The notes under the pieces are model-generated. The model saw only the letters and a program-made list of their open reading frames with translations. It made no database searches and had not been told where the DNA came from. From NCBI GenBank assembly GCA_965153455.1, contig OZ234498.1, forward strand, positions 16,058,001-16,122,000: a DNA stretch of 64,000 nt. The letters are read 5' to 3'. This document shows, piece by piece, positions 1-12,471 of this stretch (position 1 is the first letter of the stretch; each line of letters begins with the position of its first letter). Made by a program: the position numbers and the translations under genes. Source of the stretch: Sphagnum compactum (taxonomy: Eukaryota > Bryophyta > Sphagnopsida > Sphagnales).

Positions 1-2749
1 GTTCTTTGACGTTGTGGCTTGCTTTCAAGAATCCCATCACAACTAAGGAGCCAAAAACACCAAAATACACCAAGATTGTTAATGTTATGTGGTTGCATGC
101 ATGTGGTTGTTGCCTCGGGGTAGATGCAAGTTAGGGTGGCTCATTTTTGTGATGAAATGGTGTTTTTTCCTTGGGTACCCTTTAATCAATTGCATGCGGT
201 GATTAATATATCTTTAGATCTAATGATTGGGACTTGGATCTAAACGACCAATTTCGTCATGAAAAAAATTATGTGGTTATTTATTGATAAAGAATTCACT
301 TGTTAATAGTAATGGACTTTTGAAGTGAAAATATATGGACTAGTTATTTGACTAGAACATAACAAAATGGAAAAAAAAATATTGATTCACATTCCAAATT
401 TGTTACTAATACTCAATATGTAATGTCATACAAGATGATAAACTCATATGATAAATCTTTTATTTGAACAGTTTAATCGTTTGATAGTTAAGGACTTTTG
501 AATGGTTAAATTTTGACCATATTTTTCATAAGTCCACATGAATTGCAATTTTGGTTTGTTTTTAAATTTTTTTGTCCCTTGTAATAATCCAATTGAACCC
601 TATGATAGAATCACATGGTTTGCACAAGGTTGTTTTGCTCGAGAAAGGCATTGAATATAGTTTGATTGGGGTGTTTAACTTTCTTGCCATTTTTATTGTT
701 GATTACTATAAATAACCAATTTTATAACAATTTTTTATTAAAAAAACCTTTACAAGAAGTCATTATTTATTGTTAAATCCCTTTTCGATGTTCACATTTG
801 ATGCTACTTCATAAAATTGAAATTAAAAACATTGCTATCTAATAAAAAAATTATTTTGAAATTTGAAATTTGAAATTAAAACATTCCAATAATATTATGC
901 CGAGAAAAAAACATTGTACTTGTGTTCAACGTTTTTTTTTTGTTTGTTTGGTGCAAAATTATTTCACAGAGTCGTAAGAAGGTCACAATTAGTGATTTGT
1001 TTTTGGTGGAATTTTGCCAAGTGGTGACCAAAAAAATGGGCATGTGATTTCAACAAAGGATTTCTTGGAAACTTTTCAAAAAATTCACCAAATTTAAATA
1101 GCGCATTATTGGAAGTTTTCTATAACCAAACAAGATTTTTAAAATAACCTAATGTCCATCAAAGACAATTGCCATCTAGTGTGAATTAATCCCTAGGATC
1201 CTAACTAGTATAGTGACAAAAGGATTTTGGAAAAAAAACCTTGGTTGCCACCTTCTCAATTTATGGATTTTTTTCTAGGAATGTTTTGAAAAAAATTGTT
1301 AAAATTATAGGGAAATAAAAGCTAACTTTGTCACATGTAGACTTTCTAGTCCTAAAAGTGGAAAAAAATGCCAAGTTTATGAAAGAAAATAAACTTTGGA
1401 CTTCTTAAATGTTTTGCTACCAAATAATAATTTATTTTAAATATTTCATTTTGAAATTAAAATATTTCAAAAATATTTTAAAACATTATTCAAATTTTTA
1501 TAAATATATATTTTTTCATAAAACTAAATCTTAAAAATTGTGTGCTTTTTAAAAATAATATCATTTGTGCTTGCAAAGATAGTATGCTATAACTAACACA
1601 CTAGGGAAAATGTAAAAATTCAAGGGCACATTTCAAATATGTTGAGTTTCCTTCGGAAATTGGAAATTGATTTAATGCTACATGGAATAATTAATATAGG
1701 TCTGAAAAATTATTGACATGTTGGCAAATTGTGGTTGTAAGTGAAGGAAACTATTGGCAGATTGTGAGCAATTGGAGATGGGAATAGCAAGCACAACAAG
1801 CCAAATGGACAACAAATAACGTATAGATTCCCAAAAGACAATGTTATTAGTGAATAAGGAAAAAAAGTAATTTTTTTATTATAAGTATTATTATTAATCA
1901 AAATTGGGGCTTTTTTAACGAGTAGAAAATGTGATAATGCCCACACATTAAAGATGTAGTTAAGTATAATGAGATTACAAAATGTAAACTAATAACCATT
2001 AAAGTTATTAATTTCCTATTTATAATGTTTTGTACCTAACATTGGAAATCAAATGCCTATGTTTTTCACATATAGGGTTGTATTTTGTAATGATAAAACA
2101 TCTTTTCAATACATCAACGGAGATGTGATTAAATATAATAACATTATAAGAATGTAAAGTAATAGCCATTTACGTTATTAGTTTCATATTTATAATGTAT
2201 TTTATTTAACATTGGAAAAATAATTTATATTTATTAAAAGATTGAATGCCTGTGCTTATTAGCATATGGGGTTGTATTTTTTAATAATAAAACATTTTCC
2301 CAATACATCAAAAGAAAAAATAATAATATTAAATTTACTCTAATTCAATTCAAAATTTGAATATTTGTTAAGTTCATGTACATGATTTTATTATTTTTTT
2401 AAAATGTTAATAGATGGCTTGTCTAATGTGCATGTAGGGCCACACATGGTTATGTTCACATGTTTATTATGTTCAGTTAGTTGTAATGGGCATGTGCAAG
2501 TAGTTGATAACTAATTTTTTATTAAATTGTTCCCAAAATAATGGTCTATTGATTTAAAAAGAAAAAAATAGAATATTTTGAAAAAAATCATTTAATGATT
2601 TGAAAATGTGTAAAGATGTTGGTCCAAGGTATTTTTCAATTGAAGTCCTACATATTCAAGATGCTATGAAAATCATACAAGAACAAGAGGGAGCTTGGTT
2701 TTGATATACCATTATGTATCAAAGTAGTTATAAAGGTTTAAAAAAAATT

Positions 2750-3450
2750 GTATTAAACATGTTAGAAAAGGGTTTGACCAAGATGAAGAACTTAGTAAAA
2801 ATGTAATTTTTTTTGGTTTTATGCTTCTAATGGATGATGATGGTGTTGTGGCAATCATTTGTTATAAGGCTATTATTGAAAAAGAAGCAACAAAATCTGG
2901 TGATAAAGCTTTATGGCTTTTTCGAAATGGTGGTTATGTTGAAAGATCCAAATTGAAAAATTCTTCTTTGATAGCAATGTTTAGATGAAGATGGGCACAA
3001 GATTTTTGCAAATAAAATAATCGAACATGTATATTCATTTGAAATTATAATCACTTGTGATGATTTTTTTGTATACTTTTGTTGCAACTTTTCCAACAAT
3101 AATGAAACAAGTACATGCACAATAATTGAGGAAATCAAGTTGATGGTGATGTTAAACCAACGGTAATTGAATTGAGATTATTGCTTCCAATTTAACAAAT
3201 ACATTTAAAAAATTTATCGTTCAACTTTTCCCAAAATGTGTTGATGAAGTGGAAAACCTTCACAAATCTAATCAAGGCTTAGGAAAAATTGGGAAAACCC
3301 CTTTCACAACTATGGGGATCATTGAGAATTATTTAGATCTTCCACACATTGATGTAAATGATTCAAAATTCAGTTACATCACATGGTTCCTTTCGAATAA
3401 GTATTTTTTTAATATAAGTTTAAAATACATTTCATCCAAAATAAAAATGT
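2750..3450 (+). pseudogene. Decayed coding-like stretch, probably transposon debris
   Basis: One frame stays open for about 70 codons from about 2770 to a TGA near 2985, reading through FDQDEELSKN, DDDGVVAIICYKA and GDKALWLFRNGGYVERSK. It then continues with stops. A second open stretch at 3249-3452 reads VENLHKSNQGLGKIGKTPF and IENYLDLPHIDVND. The composition is more protein-like than the surrounding AT-rich DNA, but I recognise no domain. The most likely explanation is an old transposon or retrogene remnant; chance open frames cannot be excluded. Confidence 0.3.
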
Positions 3451-4139
3451 AATTAATTGTATTAATTATATATCATGTGTAGGGACATCATTTAAAGGAC
3501 GAGGCATACAAACCCAAGGGGGAGTTTTTGCTTCCAAAATACAAGGTGTTTTTTTCACTCACAATGTGGTATTATACTTGGCATACATTCTAATAAAATC
3601 TATCATGGAACTTGTAGAAATATTGGGTACACACAAATTGGTGTAACTTTGACCACAAGACTAAAAATTGCAAATGTAAATGCAAAAAAAACAAAGGAAT
3701 TTAAAATTTGAATATACTAAGTTCTTCAATAGGTCATAGATTTTATGATTTGTTTTCTGCATAAAAGGAACAAAAGTTGTCCTTTATTATTTTACTTTAT
3801 AAAAATTTATCAATATTTTTTCCCTGAATCTTTTTTTTTTTGAATTTTTTAAATTTCTTCCTGAATGTTTTTTTCATGTTTTTGAAGTTGTATGAGTACC
3901 AAATCTTTTAATAAATTAATAAATACTTACATTCAATGTTGATTTTAAATTAATATCTATTTGTATTAATTCATAAATCATTTGAAAATAACAAAAAAAT
4001 TAACCTAAATGAAATTAGGCATAAATGATTTCACCATGGTTGAAATTGAATTAGGCTAAAACATTGCCTAATGAACCCATTTTACTTTTAAGGCTTCCTA
4101 ATAAAATGACTTTATGAACTAAATAACATGTTTTTTAGT

Positions 4140-4620
4140 GGTGTTATATTTTGGACTTTTATACCCTAGGTTAATATAGGTTACAATAGCCTATGGTGAT
4201 GACATAGCTTAAAATAACCTAAGGTTAAATAATTAGTAATAACCTTAGGTATAATTACTTAAAATAACATAGGGTGGAATAATTTTAAATAGTTGATAAT
4301 AAAATAACTTGGCATAGCCCGGGGGGGGTAATAATCTAAAATAATTTTAAATAACCTAAGGTGGAATAGTCTAGAATAACCAAAAAATAATTTAATATGG
4401 CATAAGTTGGAACAACGAAAAATAACCTAAGGTGCAATAGTTTAAACTAGCTGAAAATAAGATATAATATAATAACTTAAAATAATGTAGGGTGAAATAG
4501 CCTAAAATAACCGAGAGTAATTTAGAATAAAAATAACTTAGAATAACTAAAGTTGAAATAACATAAAATAATGAAAAATAATTGAAGTTAAAATAATTTA
4601 AAATAAGAAAATTTTAGGGT
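4140..4620. repeat. Degenerate AT-rich short-unit repeat field
   Basis: About 480 bp made of variations on 'aataacctaaggtgaaatag' and 'taaaataac', with irregular spacing. A similar field occurs near 9580-9920 inside the CACTA element, so this may be a fragment of a related element. No terminal repeats were found here. Confidence 0.5.
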
Positions 4621-5216
4621 ACATGGCAAGTTCATTGGGTGGGTGAAGGAAATTGGTGCACTGTAAACACATATATTGCATTTTGCAACATGTTATGTTT
4701 TGTGAGCATACAAAAAAAAATCATTCATCGTTTGACTTGGAAATGGAATGAAGTTCAATGTTTTACAAGTTGTGAAAAACAAAGTGACTTTTGTCTTGTC
4801 TAAAGAATGAAACAAATATTTGAATGACAATTTTGTTTTACTTTGTACAAATGGACATTACAATATATCTATTCACATTTTTCTTGTGTATTGTTTGGCT
4901 TTGTTCATGAATGTGAAGTGCAATAAAATCCATTTGATTTAAATTATTTAGTTTTGAAAGATAGTAAATCCAACCCTTAATAAATCATAAAAGCAAGTTG
5001 GTTTCTAGGGTCTATCCCAACATATTCCAAAATGGACAATTGGTCGTTGGCTATGGAGATGGACAATTTATATTACATGAACATGTATCTCAAGCATTAA
5101 ACTATTTCATTTAACTTTGCTGTTAAATTTTCTTGGTCAAATATTTTGATGAATGTGCATTGCAAAATTAGTGACTACAAAACAAATTTCATCCATGTTC
5201 AAAATATTGCCACATG

Positions 5217-5220
<4 letters not shown>

Positions 5221-5253
<33 letters not shown>
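5221..5253. repeat. (AT)n microsatellite
   Basis: Uninterrupted AT dinucleotide run of about 16 units. A second run lies at 55823-55852. Confidence 0.95.
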
Positions 5254-5256
<3 letters not shown>

Positions 5257-5749
5257 ATTCCTTCAGGCTCACGGTTCACCTAGACTCACAAGTTAACATT
5301 GTTGTTAAAATGGTAGTCACTTTTGAATAACCATTTACTTGACATGTGGCAACATTCATATGTTGCCATGTGTTAATGTTTTGTTATGTGGTCAAGAGGT
5401 AGGTAGGTAGGTACAATATAAAACCATGTGTGGAGGTTCAATATAATATAAAACACCAATGTTATTTGTTATAAGATTTATCTTTTTGTTTACTATAGAG
5501 GGGTGCAACATGTTAACCATAATAGATGACATTTGTTTCATAATTAACCCTGCATAAAGGATGGCAATAGACATATTTTCTCTCCAATTGATGCATAAGG
5601 GAGACCTTAAAAACATGAGGGGGGTGAAAAAGCCCTACCTTTAAGGCTTTCAAAAGATGAACCCTAAAGTGGCAAACCTTTGACCATAGTTTTATAATGT
5701 ACATGTACATTTTAGATCACCAAGTATACCAAATTCATATACATGATTT

Positions 5750-5815
5750 GCCGAAATTTGAACCCAAGATATCATGGAAGCATCCCAATGCCTTTGCCAC
5801 CAAGCTATGCAACCT
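5750..5815 (-). mobile_element. tRNA-like head of a SINE (candidate)
   Basis: Read on the minus strand, the sequence contains TAGCTTGGTGG (pol III A-box-like, positions about 5797-5807). About 30 bp further on is TGGGTTCAAATTTC (B-box-like, about 5753-5766). That order and spacing are typical of tRNA genes and tRNA-derived SINEs. The acceptor stem does not pair properly, so a functional tRNA is unlikely. Confidence 0.45.
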
Positions 5816-5819
5816 TTTG

Positions 5820-8354
5820 ATAATAAAAATGTGTAACACTTTGTTTTATGTTGTTGACTATAAAACTATTATGAAATTTCCAATTTGACAAAAAAATTAT
5901 TTTGATTTTTGTTCAAAATAGGTAAATAAAAATATGATCTTGTAACTGATTCAAATATATATTCAATAAAACCAAAATATTTTATAAATGTTCAAATGAT
6001 TGAAATTTAATTTTTTCGGAAAACATAAATTGTTGACAAATTCAAACATGTTGAGTAATGATTTTAAAATCTCAAACTTGATTCATTATGTGAATTTTGC
6101 AATCTTAAATGTGAATAGCAATGACATTGATTATCACCTCACACCCTATAACTATGGACACAACTTTACCATCAAATCTAGCCACCCAACTTTGGAAATC
6201 GGTTTTTGGTCCTTAATATAATATTATTGATCTATTGAAAATTACATAAGTGTTTTTCTTGAATTCTCATTCCTCCTTGCAAGCTACATTGTATAATGTA
6301 CATGTATAATGTACATCTCTTGAAAGACTATGAAACAATGAATTGTAGAAACATAATGCATACCAAATATACCATGAAATCCTTTTATTTTGTTGGCCTA
6401 CCAAAAAAAATAGTCTTCCACACAACCCTTTTGTAATGAACGTCTAGCAAGTGAAACCTTTTTAGTATTCTCAATCTTCATTTTCCATCACTTTAACCTA
6501 CCAACCTTATCACACATTTAATTGTTATATCATTACATATAATTTTAACACAAAATCCAGACTACCAAGCCTTTGGAGCAAATAACAAATACCAAATATG
6601 ACTATTTTAAATGCCCCAAAAATATTTGGTTATTATAATAATGTTCATGTTGATTTATAATCCTAGATTATGGGTTTAATTTCAATATAGTATGGAATTG
6701 TCCCAATATTCAATGACATGCACATTAAATAGTGCATTAATGTCCAATACGTGAATGTTTACTATGTAGAACCATTCACTAAATCCTTTCAAAATTATGG
6801 GAAATAAATTGAAGTCTTTTTCATTCTTTTGATATTTTATTGATAACAATTTCTTTTGCAAATGTGTTGAAGTGAGTTACTTTCCACCCTTGGTGGCATC
6901 TAGTTGTTGAACTTGTTACAAGATCCTTGTTTTTTCATCAACATTCATGTCTTCTCTTCATCATCAACATCAGGTTATAACGCCTTTATGGAGATGGCAA
7001 TGTCATTTCATGTGCATCATTGATGTTCTTAAAAAACCATTCTACATATGGTGGCATGTTTTGCTTGTCCACCTTGCTACATGTTGTTAGGTCTTGCACC
7101 AACAACATGTAGACCTTAGTGGAGACATACTTTAGTAATACAAGAATCAAGTGTTACTAATTGGTATAAAACACACAATAGTTATAGGGTGTGAGATGAT
7201 AATCATCAAGTATTACTAATTGGTATAACAAATTCCATGTTTTCTAGACCCTTAACTATGCAATGAATGTCTATCACAAATGAAAGTTCAAGAGTTTCAA
7301 CAAAATTACACACATTGAGCCGTTACCCTACCCCAAAAATTTGTCTTGAACAAATACCACCAAAGAAAGCCAATAACCCATTTGGCTACATGTTATCCCT
7401 TGCAACTTGGCACCATAATTCACACTTAGTGGCACTTCTAAATGAATTGGCCTTCCCAAACAAGATTATTACCCATCACATCTTTGAATTATAAATGTGG
7501 GGCGTCATCGTTCAGATCAAGTCAAACACTTATAAAAGAATGTCACCCTTTCCTTCCAGTATCTTTCTAAGCTGGACTCGAAACCATGATTGAGGATCAA
7601 GTTTCCCACGGTGGACACATCCACCTCCTCCTATGCCTAAAATTAAACCTTTCCCAATAATCTTTGTTTCATGGTGAGGGTTGCATAGGAAAATGAATCC
7701 CCTATTTTAAACTACATGGCACAACAAAAACATCCATGAAAGTTTATTAACCTCCAAAGTCAAACATTAAGGAAGCTGCGTGGATGTAAACACAAACATG
7801 TCCTATTCGAGCAAAGGTTTAAGGTTTCACTTGCTGCCATTCTATCCCTCCTATTGCAAGCATTTGCTTTGGAGCAATAGACCATTGTCTAATGGTTACA
7901 CTTGACAAATTTGTGGTTGTTGTCCTCTTCTTACCTTTCTGCCAACCACCACGCCCCAACATCCCTGCCCCCATCCCAGAACATGCCCAGAACCCCTTTA
8001 ATTATAGGCTGTAATGTTTTAACTAGGATTGCGACCCTTGCCACATGACCAACTAATCCCCAACATAAACTTTTGATATTTAACAACATTTCTCAATCCC
8101 TAGAAGCCAATTGTAGAAGATTGACCCATGGTTAGCAATGACAGGTGCATTCACAACTTTGCCAACATAGTCCATTCCTAGTTCAACCATCTTTTACAAT
8201 GATGGGCTTTGTTGGTGTGCAGTTCTCTGTCACATGTCAATTTCACGTCAGTTAGGCTCCCAACTTGCATGGACAATGTTGTAGCCAAGATAAAATCTTG
8301 GACACATTTCACTAGGCCAAACATTAGACATTGAAAAACACATCACTGACCAAC
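5820..8354. other. Intergenic DNA with possible minus-strand coding debris
   Basis: AT-rich to about 6800. Between about 6840 and 8350 the composition is less AT-rich. On the minus strand several partly open stretches appear, for example one reading DKQNMPPYVEWFFKNINDAH (about 6990-7080) and another reading RQWSIAPKQMLAIGGIEWQQ (about 7840-7900). Stops and frame changes break them up. No domain is recognised; decayed transposon coding sequence is the likeliest source. Confidence 0.3.
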
Positions 8355-8794
8355 TTCCACTACTAGGAAATGCATCCTAGTTCACTATGGGTTTCACTAG
8401 ATTTTTGAGTGAATTTGGACAATTTCATTAGGTGAAATTGTTTAACCCCCTAGTGAACGGGGACCAGTTGTTACGGACAATGACTTGTTTCACTAATAAC
8501 TAGTGAAATAAGGTTATTTTCAAGTGAAATACAAATTTACCAAACCATTCACTTGTTAGTTAATTAACTAACTAGTATGGAAATTAATTAAATTTTAATT
8601 ATTTAATATATAATACTATTGATAATTTCATGATTTTTAAAGCCTATTATTTATTGACATGTGTCACTACTTACGCTAGGTTAAAAACCTAGCCTAGGTA
8701 GGTAGGTAGTTCACGTAATCAACTTAGGCACCTAGCCTAGGAATTCAATAGGAGAATATTCGGTCAACATACCATGTTGACCACACACAACACC

Positions 8795-8862
8795 ACCCAT
8801 GAGGTTTGATCCCTTGACCTTTGGAATGGGGGCAAACACCTTTACCATCAAACCACCTCACT
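8795..8862 (-). mobile_element. tRNA-like (SINE head) sequence inside the CACTA element
   Basis: On the minus strand TGGTTTGATGG (A-box-like) is followed after about 35 bp by GGGATCAAACCTC (B-box-like). It may be a SINE that jumped into the CACTA element or was captured by it. Confidence 0.35.
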
Positions 8863-8959
8863 TGTTGTGATAATATGTTACATTACATTTTATTTATCTA
8901 ATACTTCATTTTGAACATTACAAAAATATAAACTTTGAAAATTGACAATCCTAAGCAAT

Positions 8960-9420
8960 TATAATATATGGCTATTGGTTGTTTTTTTATTAGTGCTATT
9001 GGTGGTTATTAATGGCTATTGGTACCTATTCTATTTGTGGCTATTAATGTTTTTAGTGGTTATTTTATTAATAGTTATTGGTGGTTATTCTATTAATGGC
9101 CATTAGTAGTTATTCTATTGGTGGCTATTCTATTAATGGCTACCGGTGGCTATTTTTCCTATTAATAACTATTCGTGATTAATGTATTAATGGCTATTGG
9201 TGGTTATTCTATTAATGGCTATTGATGGTTATTCTATTAATGGCTATTGGTGGTTATTTTATTAATGGCTATTCGTGATTAATTTATTGATGGATATTGG
9301 TGCCTACTCTATTAATGGCTATTAGTGGCTATTTTATTAATGGCTATTGGTGGTTATTGACGGCTATTTTATTATGGTTATTAATGGTTATTGTATTATA
9401 AGTTATTGTTGGTTATTATA
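8960..9420. repeat. Minisatellite, about 26-bp units
   Basis: Roughly 15 imperfect copies of 'attctattaatggctattggtggtt' in direct orientation, decaying towards 9500. It lies wholly inside the CACTA element. Confidence 0.85.
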
Positions 9421-10140
9421 TGTTATATTACAACTATTGGTGATTATTGTATTATAAATTATTGTTTGATATTTTACGTTATAATATCATAGGCTATTGG
9501 TAGTTATTATATTGTAGGGTATTTAATATTATTTTTCATAGGTTATTATTTTCTATTTTAAGTTATTTTTACTTTAGGCCATTATATTCTGTTTTAGATT
9601 ATTTTTAAGTTATTATGCTTAGGATAAAATCATTTATAATAACATTAAGTAGAATGACCTTGAATAATTTAAAGTATAACTTGAAATAACATACATTAAT
9701 TTAAAATAAATAACCTTAGGTATAGCCTAAAGTTAGTTGAATAAATTAATTTTAAATAATTTAGAAGCTTATAATAAACTAGTTAAAATACTTTAAGATA
9801 AAATAACATATAATAATTTAGGGTACAATAATTTATAATAGCCTATAATAACATAAAATATAAGTTAGAATAACTAAAGCAACTTAAAATAATATAGGGT
9901 ATATCATAAAGTAACATAGATAGAATATTTTAAAAAACATAGAAATAAAACTATTTGCTATAATAAATTGTAATAGTGAATTATGTTAACTAGAAATGAA
10001 ACATGATGTTTACATAGTGATATTATAATGAAATAACTTTCATTAGGTGAAATCAGTAAAATGCAATGAAGTTATTTCACTTTTAAGGTCCCATAGTGAT
10101 TTAAGCTAGTAAACTACACCCCACTTTGGTAGTAGTGTTC

Positions 10141-10449
10141 TTTTCTGCCCCTACCTTCCCACCATGTCCATAGGTGCTAATGGTCATGACTCCACCTCTT
10201 GCATTTGCCATGACTTTAAAATTTTTTTGTGCTTCCCATCCCTGCTAGTATCAAACAAGTTTATCCATTAGTTTGCTCTACTCCCATAGGACAATCTCGT
10301 TGCCCTCCTTTTGCATACCTTTTTTTAAAACGACAACATTCCCTTTTCATGAAACATTTCACACAGTCCTTGAACCTTCGTGCTTTCAACTCATGGTTGG
10401 CATATTCAAACATTTCATCCATCTTTCTTTGAAGGTTTGCCATGTCCAT
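10141..10449 (-). pseudogene. Retrotransposon gag-like remnant (candidate)
   Basis: On the minus strand an open frame starts with an ATG at 10449 and runs 62 codons. It begins MDMANLQRKMDEMFEYANHE and continues through KARRFKDCVKCFMKRECC, a charged helical sequence. The ATG lies directly after the GCGTCA edge of the LTR-like repeat at 10448-11030, which is where the first reading frame of an LTR retrotransposon would begin. I cannot match it to a named gag family. The CACTA element at 8358-10137 lies just downstream and may interrupt it. Confidence 0.35.
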
Positions 10450-11030
10450 TGTGACGCACTCCCAAGTTGCTGGATAGACTCCAAGGAGAGTCTAAAGTAG
10501 GAACAACGAAAAAGTCAGAAGTTGAAGTACGCTCCTTGGTTCGTAGCACTTTCGGGGGTAGAGGGGCGTGCTGGAGCTCCGGGATGGGACTAAGCAGAAT
10601 GACAAACACTTAATCACTCACACAGATCTGCACAAACCAAACAACAAGTTGGTTAGTGCATAGTCGGAACACTTTTGGTGTTAGGTTGAGCCACGGGCAA
10701 ATTCGGACTCACAAGACTCACCATGGCCCGGACTTGGGGGAAGCCACCACCTTCCCCCTTATAATATACTCTGTGCCTCTCCACGAGGCCCACATCCAAA
10801 TGACATTTTGTCCCAGGATTCCCAAATGGGAGTCCCGAAATTGCCCAAGTTAGGACTCCCGCAACTTTGGGGCCCCATAACACTGTGTGCATACCTCTGA
10901 TTGAGATGAGGTCTAAAGCAAAGTTGTAGCCCTCATTGAGAGCTTTCCAACGATATATCGCACGTCGCCTACATGACTTTTAGTGGTCGGGAGTCAAATT
11001 TGCACTTTGACTCCCGGCCCTTCATCTTTA
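10448..11030 (-). mobile_element. LTR- or leader-like repeat, copy A
   Basis: GC-richer block that is related in inverted orientation to 51735-52574. Shared landmarks in order are TGACGCACTCCCAAGTT at the edge, a block around 'cacgcccctct', 'caacaagttggtta', 'cggaacact.ttggtgttg', 'gtccgggc', 'gggggaaggtggtggcttccccc', repeated 'gggagtcccg', and 'tttgactcccggcc'. The sharp common edge and the gag-like frame beyond it suggest a solo LTR or LTR plus leader of a retrotransposon. No paired LTR, primer site or polymerase was found nearby. Confidence 0.55.
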
Positions 11031-12060
11031 TATTATAATAAAAATAATATAATTACTTTGGAAAAACTAACCATGTTTAAATTAATTTTGATTAAATTAG
11101 TTAAAGTTAAATTAGGCATGGCTAGTTTAGCCAAATTTAACTTAACCATAATTAGTTTAGCCAAAATAAATTTAGGTTTGGTTAATTTTAACTTCATAAT
11201 TAGTTTATCCATAGTTAGTTTAGTCAAAGCATAACATAGGTTTAACTTTGATTAATGTGAATTTAGTTTAAATTTGACCAATGTTTTGCTTTGGATAACA
11301 TTAACTAACATGGTTTAGCTTTAATACTAAAAAAATAAAATTATTATACATAATTTAAGTAAATATATTGAATATATTAACGTAGGTATATAATAGGTTA
11401 AACCATGATTTTTATAACATGTGTCCAATTTGTACATTATTAATTGCATTTTAATTGCACACACAATTATACAACCCAAAAATTATATAATACCAATTTT
11501 ATAATTACAAACACAACCAATCTTGCAAACAACATCTAGTTACACACAATCATATGATGACAAATTACAAACAACAAGATTTTTATTAATGTTGATAAAA
11601 AATCAAATCATACAAAAATTTCAAAAACTTAAATTTTTAAAAAAAAGTTGCAAAACAAAAGACTCATTTTTAAAGCCATTTGACAAAACAATTATGTTCA
11701 ATGAATTCAAAATGTTTAACTTTAGATGTGCAAAATTTGATTCCAGTCCAACACCCGTTCAAATTTGAAACAAAAAAATTCCATTACTAGATCTAAAACT
11801 TCACATCGAAATACATATTGTTATGGAAGATGTCCCATCTCGTCTAGATAGATGCCTTTCTATAGATGGTAATGTTCATGCATTGTATGCACACATAATA
11901 CTCAAGATGTCACTCACGCAATCAGTCAAGTTGGAGCAAAAATTATATGCCCAAATCATCGAAGCCTAAATAGATCTAAATAGAGCACTTCGATATACGT
12001 CCGGGGTTATGACATTCAACTCAACCATCCGGGTCAGAACCTTATTTTACCCGCCCCGGG
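11031..12060. other. AT-rich intergenic DNA with short degenerate repeats
   Basis: From 11060 to 11300 a short unit like 'ttagtttagccaaattaa' recurs irregularly, which creates spurious open frames on both strands. From 11300 to 11780 the sequence is plain AT-rich DNA. GC rises from about 11800 towards the FANCM 5' region. No gene seen. Confidence 0.6.
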
Positions 12061-12471
12061 TATCACATTCGAACTGCAAATGCTTCCCTCCCTTTGTGAG
12101 ATCCGAGTCTCACGCAGCTTTTTTGGGTTGATGGGTTCTTCGATTTCAGCTTCTCGCAGGGTTTTGCATTTATGGGTCTTTGGATTTCATATTCTTGCAA
12201 CGGTTTCAAGGAATTTCTCTTCGTTGGGGTCGATTTCTTCCTCAAGGAATTGCGACATTCTCTCTCTCTCTCTGTGTAGATGATTGATGTGAAACCTCTT
12301 TTCTTTGTTTCCAATGGGTGCTCCTGTGTTTCTCGTTTCGATCGTAGTGTCTTCTTTTCTCGTTGGAGGAGGAGTTTTGAAGCGCTTGACGGCTGGGACG
12401 ACGACGCCGCGAGCCGCGTTTTGGTGCTGCTGGTTTGCGAGAACTACGCAGACCTATTACTGAGTCTGGTG
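12061..12471 (+). promoter_or_regulatory. FANCM promoter / 5' leader region
   Basis: Unlike the AT-rich upstream DNA, this stretch has gene-like composition and a CT-rich tract at 12258-12275, typical of plant leaders. The FANCM start frame stays open upstream to an in-frame ATG at 12280, so a longer N-terminus is possible. I prefer ATG 12472 because it gives a short acidic start like that of other plant FANCM proteins. Confidence 0.4.

Larger units (their letters stand above)
1..5220. other. AT-rich gene-free region
   Basis: Very AT-rich DNA dense in stop codons on both strands, with no recognisable gene. Two internal stretches are listed separately: coding-like debris at 2750-3450 and a degenerate repeat field at 4140-4620. 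The rest shows only homopolymer A/T runs and short direct repeats. Confidence 0.7.
8355..10140. mobile_element. Non-autonomous CACTA (En/Spm-type) transposon with target duplication
   Basis: The element proper runs from 8358 to 10137. It begins CACTACTAGGAAA and ends with TAGTAGTG, giving inverted CACTACTA termini as in the CACTA superfamily. It is flanked by identical 3-bp TTC target duplications at 8355-8357 and 10138-10140; 3 bp is the family's normal duplication length. Subterminal copies of a 'ttcacta/tagtgaaat' motif occur inside both ends, as expected of transposase-binding repeats. At 1780 bp with no transposase reading frame, it must depend on a helper. Its interior holds a minisatellite (8960-9420), an AT-rich repeat field and a SINE-like head (8795-8862). 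Confidence 0.8.

Noticed and set aside
11033-11234. Mirror open frames of repeated K/L/I/N residues on both strands
   Set aside because: They arise from the short AT-rich repeat, not from coding selection.
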